Shown: piece after piece, positions 43,049-46,739 of the stretch | Position numbering within the stretch: position 1 is the first letter of the stretch | How the letters are laid out: each line of letters begins with the position of its first letter | From: Halostreptopolyspora alba | GTDB lineage: Bacteria > Actinomycetota > Actinomycetes > Streptosporangiales > Streptosporangiaceae | Assembly (NCBI GenBank): GCA_003725585.1 | Contig: RJMB01000031.1 | Span: 1-46,739, forward strand | Reading direction: 5' to 3' | Length of the DNA stretch: 46,739 bases | The notes under the pieces: model-generated | Told to the model about the DNA's origin: nothing | Seen by the model: the letters and a program-made list of their open reading frames with translations, nothing else | Databases searched by the model: none | Program-made: the position numbers and the translations under genes

Positions 43049-44020
43049 TCAGGCCCCCTCGGGAAGTACGACCAGGTCGACCACCAAACCCGTGGATCCG
43101 GTGTGGCGCGGGCGCAGCAGTACGGGCGGCCCACCCTCGGGTCGGACGGTCCGCGGGGGAGACCGCACCGGGGCGCGCTGGGCCGGGCCCGTCTCCTCCC
43201 GTCGCGCCCGCAGACACGCCCCGTCCGCGGTGCGAAACCGCAGTACCCACCGGGACCCGTCCGCCTCGGATCTCACCGTGCTGGCGGCCATGGCGGGCAG
43301 CGGCAGTGTCACCGTGACCCCTGTACCGCGGGCGCCGGGGGAGAGCACCGGACGAACCCGGTGCACCGCTTCCCCATGGCACTGTGCCACCTCGGCGACG
43401 CTCCTTTCCCCGGGGTCGGCGCCCAACAGCTCGCCCTCGACTCGCGCGCAGTGAGGCCGGACGAGAACGGTGCGCACGAGGGCCGCGGCCTCCGGCGGGC
43501 GCGCGGCCAGCGTCGCCGTTCCCGAGAGGGAGCTGGCCACGCTGAAGGGGGCATCACGCGGGGCCACACTCGCGAGGGAGGGCGCTGCCAGCGGCACCCG
43601 TCGGCCGTCCTCGCCGCGGTCGTCACCGTCGCCCACCAGCAGCTGGATACCCCAGATACCCGGAGTGAGGACCACCTCCGGTAGGTGCCCCGCCGGTTCC
43701 GGGCGGCCACACGCCTCGCCGGTGCGCAGCCGCACCGTGGCCTCGACCCGGGTGTGCCCGTCGACGGTGGGAACCGTGTGGGCCGTCACGTTCACCCTGC
43801 TGTTCCCCGAGGCGAACTCCACCGCTGTGGGCGCACCCACGGGGGTTCGCGACATCACGGCCGCGAGGTTCAGGGTGCGGCCGTCGAGGACGGAGAGGTG
43901 CTCCGCGCGCGGCCCGCGCCCGGTGGCGCGGGCCGCTCCCGCGAGCAGCGTCTCGGCCACGTCGCGCGCGGGACGGACCAGCGGGGCCACCCGGCGGGGG
44001 GTCCTCGAGGGACCGGACAT
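43049..44020 (-). CDS. Unknown beta-rich protein next to the Stealth fusion
   Basis: The protein has 323 residues with no signal peptide or helix. The sequence alternates short strands (RVNVTAHTVPTVDGHTRVEATVRLR; WGIQLLVGDGDDRGEDGRRVPLA; GVTVTLPLPAM), which suggests one or two beta-sandwich domains such as those attached to surface-polysaccharide glycosyltransferases. It is on the same strand as the Stealth fusion, 184 nt upstream, so it may be co-transcribed. The start is ATG at 44020. The function is unknown. Confidence 0.65.
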   Translation of the reverse strand: MSGPSRTPRRVAPLVRPARDVAETLLAGAARATGRGPRAEHLSVLDGRTLNLAAVMSRTPVGAPTAVEFASGNSRVNVTAHTVPTVDGHTRVEATVRLRTGEACGRPEPAGHLPEVVLTPGIWGIQLLVGDGDDRGEDGRRVPLAAPSLASVAPRDAPFSVASSLSGTATLAARPPEAAALVRTVLVRPHCARVEGELLGADPGERSVAEVAQCHGEAVHRVRPVLSPGARGTGVTVTLPLPAMAASTVRSEADGSRWVLRFRTADGACLRARREETGPAQRAPVRSPPRTVRPEGGPPVLLRPRHTGSTGLVVDLVVLPEGA

Positions 44021-44485
44021 CGCTCACCCCACCCCGACCGCGGCGGGTGGGCGTTCACGCGCGATCCGGGGGTGGGCGATGGCACCGCCACGTCCGCGAC
44101 CGCACGCGTGGGTGGGGACGGTGCGGGTGTGCCGGGCGGCGCCGTACGCGTTCGCCATTGCGGTGCGCTCCCCTCGACTGGACGTGGTCTGGCCCCGTGA
44201 CTCTCGGCGCGGAGAGCCGTCGTCCCCGACCGCGCCGGCCGTGGGGCCATCGGGCGCTGTCCGGAAACGTCGGATCGCCGGGACCACCCGATGTTCACCC
44301 TTTGTGAGGCAAGTGTTACGCAGTAGCGATGATGTGGGGTGTAGACACGCCGGGAGGCGCCGGAGTCGGCGGGGCCGCCTCGCCAGGGTCCGCTTTCGGG
44401 CTGGCTGGCCGCTCGGCTCGGGTTCCCGGTCCCTTGGGCACCCAAGCCCAGGCGAGCGGTAGCGAGGCCAGGAGACACCACCTCG
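44021..44485. other. 465-nt intergenic region with an inverted relative of the dispersed repeat
   Basis: No convincing gene. A less GC-rich patch at 44290-44340 (TTTGTGAGGCAAGTGTTACGC, then TAGCGATGATG) may hold promoters. On the minus strand, 44412-44478 reads CTCGCTACCGCTCGCCTGGG, then GGGTGCC and a GGACCGGGAACC-type block, the same order of blocks as the start of the ftsE/ftsX repeat but clearly diverged. Confidence 0.4.
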
Positions 44486-45649
44486 CTACGGGCGGTTCAC
44501 CCAGGAACCTCCGCGCATGACGTCCACCACCTCGAACTCGCTGTCCACGATGGCGAGGTCGGCGCGGTTACCCGGGGTGAGCGCGCCGATGCCGGAGCGG
44601 TCCAGGCCGAGGGCCCGCGCCGGGGTCGCGGTCGCGGCCCGTGTCGCGGCCTCGATGTCCACACCGCCCACGTGCTCCACGGCGCGGCGAACGGCCTGCG
44701 GCAGCACGATGGTGCTGCTGGCGAGCGCACCGGTGTCGGTCACGGTGGCCCGACCCCCGCGTACGGTGACGCGCAGCCCCCCGAGCCGGTACTCGCCGTC
44801 ATCCAGCCCGGTCGCCGACATCGCGTCCGTGACGAGCGCGACACGGTCACTCCCCGCGGCGTCGAAGACCAGTTGGGCCGCTCCCGGATGGACGTGTACG
44901 CCGTCGTTGATCAGTTCCACCGTCACCCGCTCGTCGTTGAGCGCCGCCGCGACCGGGCCGGGGTCGCGGTGGTGCAGCGGGCCCATCTGGTTGTACAGGT
45001 GGGTGGCCACGGTCGCGCCGGCGTCGAAAGCCGCGCGCGTCTGCTCGTAGTCGGCCTCGGTGTGGCCGACGGCGGCCACCACACCGGAGTCGACGGCGGC
45101 GCGCACCAGTGCCAGTGCCCCGGGCAGCTCGGGGGCCAGGGTGACCATCCGCACGTGCCCCCTACCCGCCTTCAGCATCCGGTCGAACTCGGAGGGGTCC
45201 GGTTCGCGCAACAGGTCCGGATCGTGCGCGCCGCACCTGGCCCGCGCGATGAAGGGGCCTTCGAGGTAGATCCCGGCGAGCTCGCCGGAGTCGCACAGCT
45301 CGGCGAGGGCCGCGATCTGGTCCAGAGTGTCCGAGGGGGCGGCGGAGACCAGTCCACCGAGCATCGTGGTGACCCCTCGGACACGGTTGAACTCCACGAC
45401 GCGCATGGCGCGCTCCGGGTCGGCGTCGGTGAACGCGGCCCCCGCGCCGCCGTGAACGTGGATGTCGACCGTGCCCGGAAGAACCCAGCGCCCCCCGGCG
45501 TCCACGCGCTTCCCTCCGTCGTCCGGGGCGGGACCGGAGTCCAGCGCGGTGATACGGCCCGCCCGAACCCTGAGCCAGCCGGAACGCACACCCCCCGGTG
45601 TCACCAGCCGCGCGTTGACGACCGTGGTCGTCCTCTCGCTCGAGTCCAT
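44486..45649 (-). CDS. nagA: N-acetylglucosamine-6-phosphate deacetylase
   Basis: NagA deacetylates GlcNAc-6P to GlcN-6P. This amidohydrolase has 387 residues with H64-V-H66 in PGTVDIHVHGGAG, E130 in YLEGPFI, metal ligands H196 (VGHTEADY) and H217 (ATHLYNQM), and catalytic D275 in VTDAMSATG. The C-terminal AIVDSEFEV is normal. ATG at 45649 has AGGAGGG upstream; longer in-frame readings have no site. It is 32 kb from the GlcNAc PTS locus but serves the same pathway. I see no convincing dre site upstream. Confidence 0.95.
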   Translation of the reverse strand: MDSSERTTTVVNARLVTPGGVRSGWLRVRAGRITALDSGPAPDDGGKRVDAGGRWVLPGTVDIHVHGGAGAAFTDADPERAMRVVEFNRVRGVTTMLGGLVSAAPSDTLDQIAALAELCDSGELAGIYLEGPFIARARCGAHDPDLLREPDPSEFDRMLKAGRGHVRMVTLAPELPGALALVRAAVDSGVVAAVGHTEADYEQTRAAFDAGATVATHLYNQMGPLHHRDPGPVAAALNDERVTVELINDGVHVHPGAAQLVFDAAGSDRVALVTDAMSATGLDDGEYRLGGLRVTVRGGRATVTDTGALASSTIVLPQAVRRAVEHVGGVDIEAATRAATATPARALGLDRSGIGALTPGNRADLAIVDSEFEVVDVMRGGSWVNRP

Positions 45650-45812
45650 CGCCGGGGCCCTCCTGTGCTGTTGGCCACAACTCGCGCCGCGCAACGGGGC
45701 CTCAGAGCACGCCCGGCCCTGGTGACCCCGAGAAACGCGGACGCCGCGCTGGTCGGCGTCCGGGCCGGCGTCCCCGCCCCGCGTGGTGAGCGACCCAACC
45801 GCGCACCACGCA

Positions 45813-45841
45813 TTGACGATAGCCTTCCACCCGCTCATTAT
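45813..45841 (+). promoter_or_regulatory. Promoter of a leaderless leader-peptide transcript
   Basis: TTGACG (45813-45818), a 17-nt spacer and CATTAT (45836-45841) make a good sigma-70-type promoter. Seven nt separate the -10 from ATG at 45849, so transcription should begin at the start codon. Confidence 0.65.
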
Positions 45842-45848
45842 GGACATC

Positions 45849-45926
45849 ATGACCGCCGGTGAGCTGCTTGTTCAGCGCCTGCATGTCGATCTTCGACAGC
45901 AGGCGAGCGCCCTCTGTCGCGTCTAG
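45849..45926 (+). CDS. Cysteine-type leader peptide (25 residues), leaderless
   Basis: This short frame contains RLHVDLRQQASALC followed by RV and TAG. It matches the pattern of short actinobacterial leader peptides annotated upstream of sulfur-assimilation genes (R-[LRH]-HVDL-x-R-x-ASA-x-C). The ATG lies at the predicted transcription start, so no Shine-Dalgarno is needed. It stands 203 nt before an FMN reductase gene. Ribosome stalling at the late Cys codon could control the downstream gene (inference). An in-frame ATG at 45840 would lie in the promoter. Confidence 0.6.
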   Translation: MTAGELLVQRLHVDLRQQASALCRV

Positions 45927-46129
45927 TCCCGCGGGCCGGCCCCCGGAACGGGGCGGACCCCGGCCGTCCGCCGGCACCGCGTACAGGTGCCCCGCGGCGT
46001 CGCGCCGTCATCGCGCGCGTGGCGGCAACAGCCAGGGTTTCATCGCGATCCGTTCCTGACCGGCCGACGAACTCCGGACGACCATTCGCGCCCAGCGGCC
46101 GTGAAGGCCGCGCTGAACAGGAGACCACC

Positions 46130-46660
46130 ATGACTCGCTTCACCGTGCTCGTCGCAGCCAACGACGCCCACTCCACCGTTCGCGACGCCGCCGTTCAGGC
46201 GGCGAACACCATCGCCGACCACGGGGCCGACACCTCGCACGCCACCGGTTCTCCGACGGTCGTCGACCTCGCCGAGCTCGGGCCGGCACTGCTGGCCGCA
46301 CGGCCGGGCAGCGACGTCTCCGACGCCCTTGACCAGGTGGCCGGTAGCGATGTGCTGCTGGTCGCCTCCCCCCAGGCGCACGGCAGCTACACCGGCCTGC
46401 TCAAGGTGTTCCTCGACCGGCTCCCCGAACTGGGGCTGGGGCACTCCGTCGCCATCCCGATGGCGGTCGTATCCGACCTGCGGACCGGCCGCAACACCGA
46501 GGACGACCTGCGGGTGCTGCTGTCCGACCTGGGCGCCTGGGTGGTCGAGCCGGGGCTGATGCTCTCCGAGAGCGAGCTCACCGACCCGCGCGGCGTGATC
46601 GAGGCGTGGGCCGATGTCGCGGCCCACTCCCTGGGCCAGGCCCTCGCGGTCTCCGTTTAG
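46130..46660 (+). CDS. NAD(P)H-dependent FMN reductase (SsuE-like)
   Basis: This flavodoxin-fold FMN reductase has 176 residues. Visible are an N-terminal MTRFTVLVAAND strand-loop, LLVASPQAHGSYTGLLKVFLDRLPELGL (the FMN-binding SPxYxGSYTGxLKxFLD motif) and IPMAVVSDLRTG. SsuE-type enzymes supply reduced FMN to sulfonate monooxygenases; related proteins serve other flavin monooxygenases. The upstream cysteine-type leader peptide supports a sulfur role. The start is ATG at 46130 with AGGAG seven bases upstream. A possible hairpin run (about 45930-45985) lies between leader and gene. Confidence 0.85.
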   Translation: MTRFTVLVAANDAHSTVRDAAVQAANTIADHGADTSHATGSPTVVDLAELGPALLAARPGSDVSDALDQVAGSDVLLVASPQAHGSYTGLLKVFLDRLPELGLGHSVAIPMAVVSDLRTGRNTEDDLRVLLSDLGAWVVEPGLMLSESELTDPRGVIEAWADVAAHSLGQALAVSV

Positions 46661-46739
46661 CCCCCGCGGTTGGTCTCGTTGACCCTTCTATGTCAATTGG
46701 TGGGGTGAGGCTTGGTGGTGGGAGGGTCCCACCCGGCCC

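Noticed and set aside
44024-44287. A possible 87-codon minus-strand gene upstream of the unknown beta-rich gene
   Set aside because: Arg/Gly/Pro-rich composition, poor start context and no recognisable fold.
45915-45932. A dre site upstream of nagA around GCGTCTAGTCCC
   Set aside because: Only about 9 of 16 consensus positions match, and it lies within the end of the leader-peptide frame, far from the nagA start.
45702-45977. A minus-strand frame containing SKIDMQALNKQLTGGHDVHNE
   Set aside because: It is opposite the leader peptide and its promoter, lacks a ribosome-binding site and becomes low-complexity Arg/Pro; probably antisense shadow.
46679-46700. TTGACC followed by an imperfect inverted repeat (TTGAC...GTCAA) at the right edge
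   Set aside because: It could be a promoter or operator of a gene outside the window; nothing further can be read.

Overview
The window is a high-GC actinomycete chromosome segment. Gene content and the tmRNA tag (ANSKRTEFALAA, the tag I recall for Thermobifida) point to Nocardiopsidaceae (Nocardiopsis, Streptomonospora or Thermobifida relatives). Gene calls rest on reading conserved motifs, start contexts and spacing; no database search was run.

Region by region. 0.2-3.8 kb: a small membrane protein gene divergent from secA. 3.8-12.5 kb: an almost complete N-acetylglucosamine phosphotransferase locus. It holds EIIC and a DasR-type GntR regulator on the minus strand. Divergent from them are a SIS-family sugar-phosphate isomerase/deaminase, EIIB, EIIA, a HAD phosphatase, HPr, enzyme I and a secreted GH3 N-acetylhexosaminidase lipoprotein. 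Two overlapping dre-like operators lie in the divergent promoter region. The deacetylase nagA is at 44.5-45.6 kb, which completes the route GlcNAc -> GlcNAc-6P -> GlcN-6P -> fructose-6P. 12.5-16.6 kb: a Uma2 nuclease-fold protein, an F420/PPOX protein, a divergent acyl-CoA dehydrogenase/HAD pair around a perfect palindrome, and DUF6912.

16.6-22.9 kb is a visibly less GC-biased accessory island and the most novel part. A minus-strand run reads: RsbW-type ATPase, unknown small protein, TPR protein, a 46-residue peptide with a strong ribosome-binding site, a JmjC-type oxygenase, an aldo/keto reductase and an aminoglycoside-phosphotransferase-fold kinase. The last three genes overlap. Divergent from the run are a WhiJ-like XRE regulator and a DUF397 protein. 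I propose this as a candidate peptide-modification (RiPP-like) system; this is inference.

23.0-30.9 kb: glutamate-semialdehyde dehydrogenase, a HAD protein with an apparent ATT start and an altered nucleophile, and the large NAD-dependent glutamate dehydrogenase. 31-37.9 kb: prfB, ftsE, ftsX, smpB, a penicillin-binding-protein homologue that has lost all three catalytic motifs, and ssrA (tmRNA). ftsE and ftsX are split by a three-copy 129-bp tandem repeat that has relatives elsewhere in the window.

38-46.7 kb: a secreted alpha/beta hydrolase, a small unknown protein, a glycosyltransferase-Stealth fusion with eroded Stealth motifs, an unknown partner gene, nagA, and an FMN reductase preceded by what looks like a leaderless cysteine-type leader peptide.
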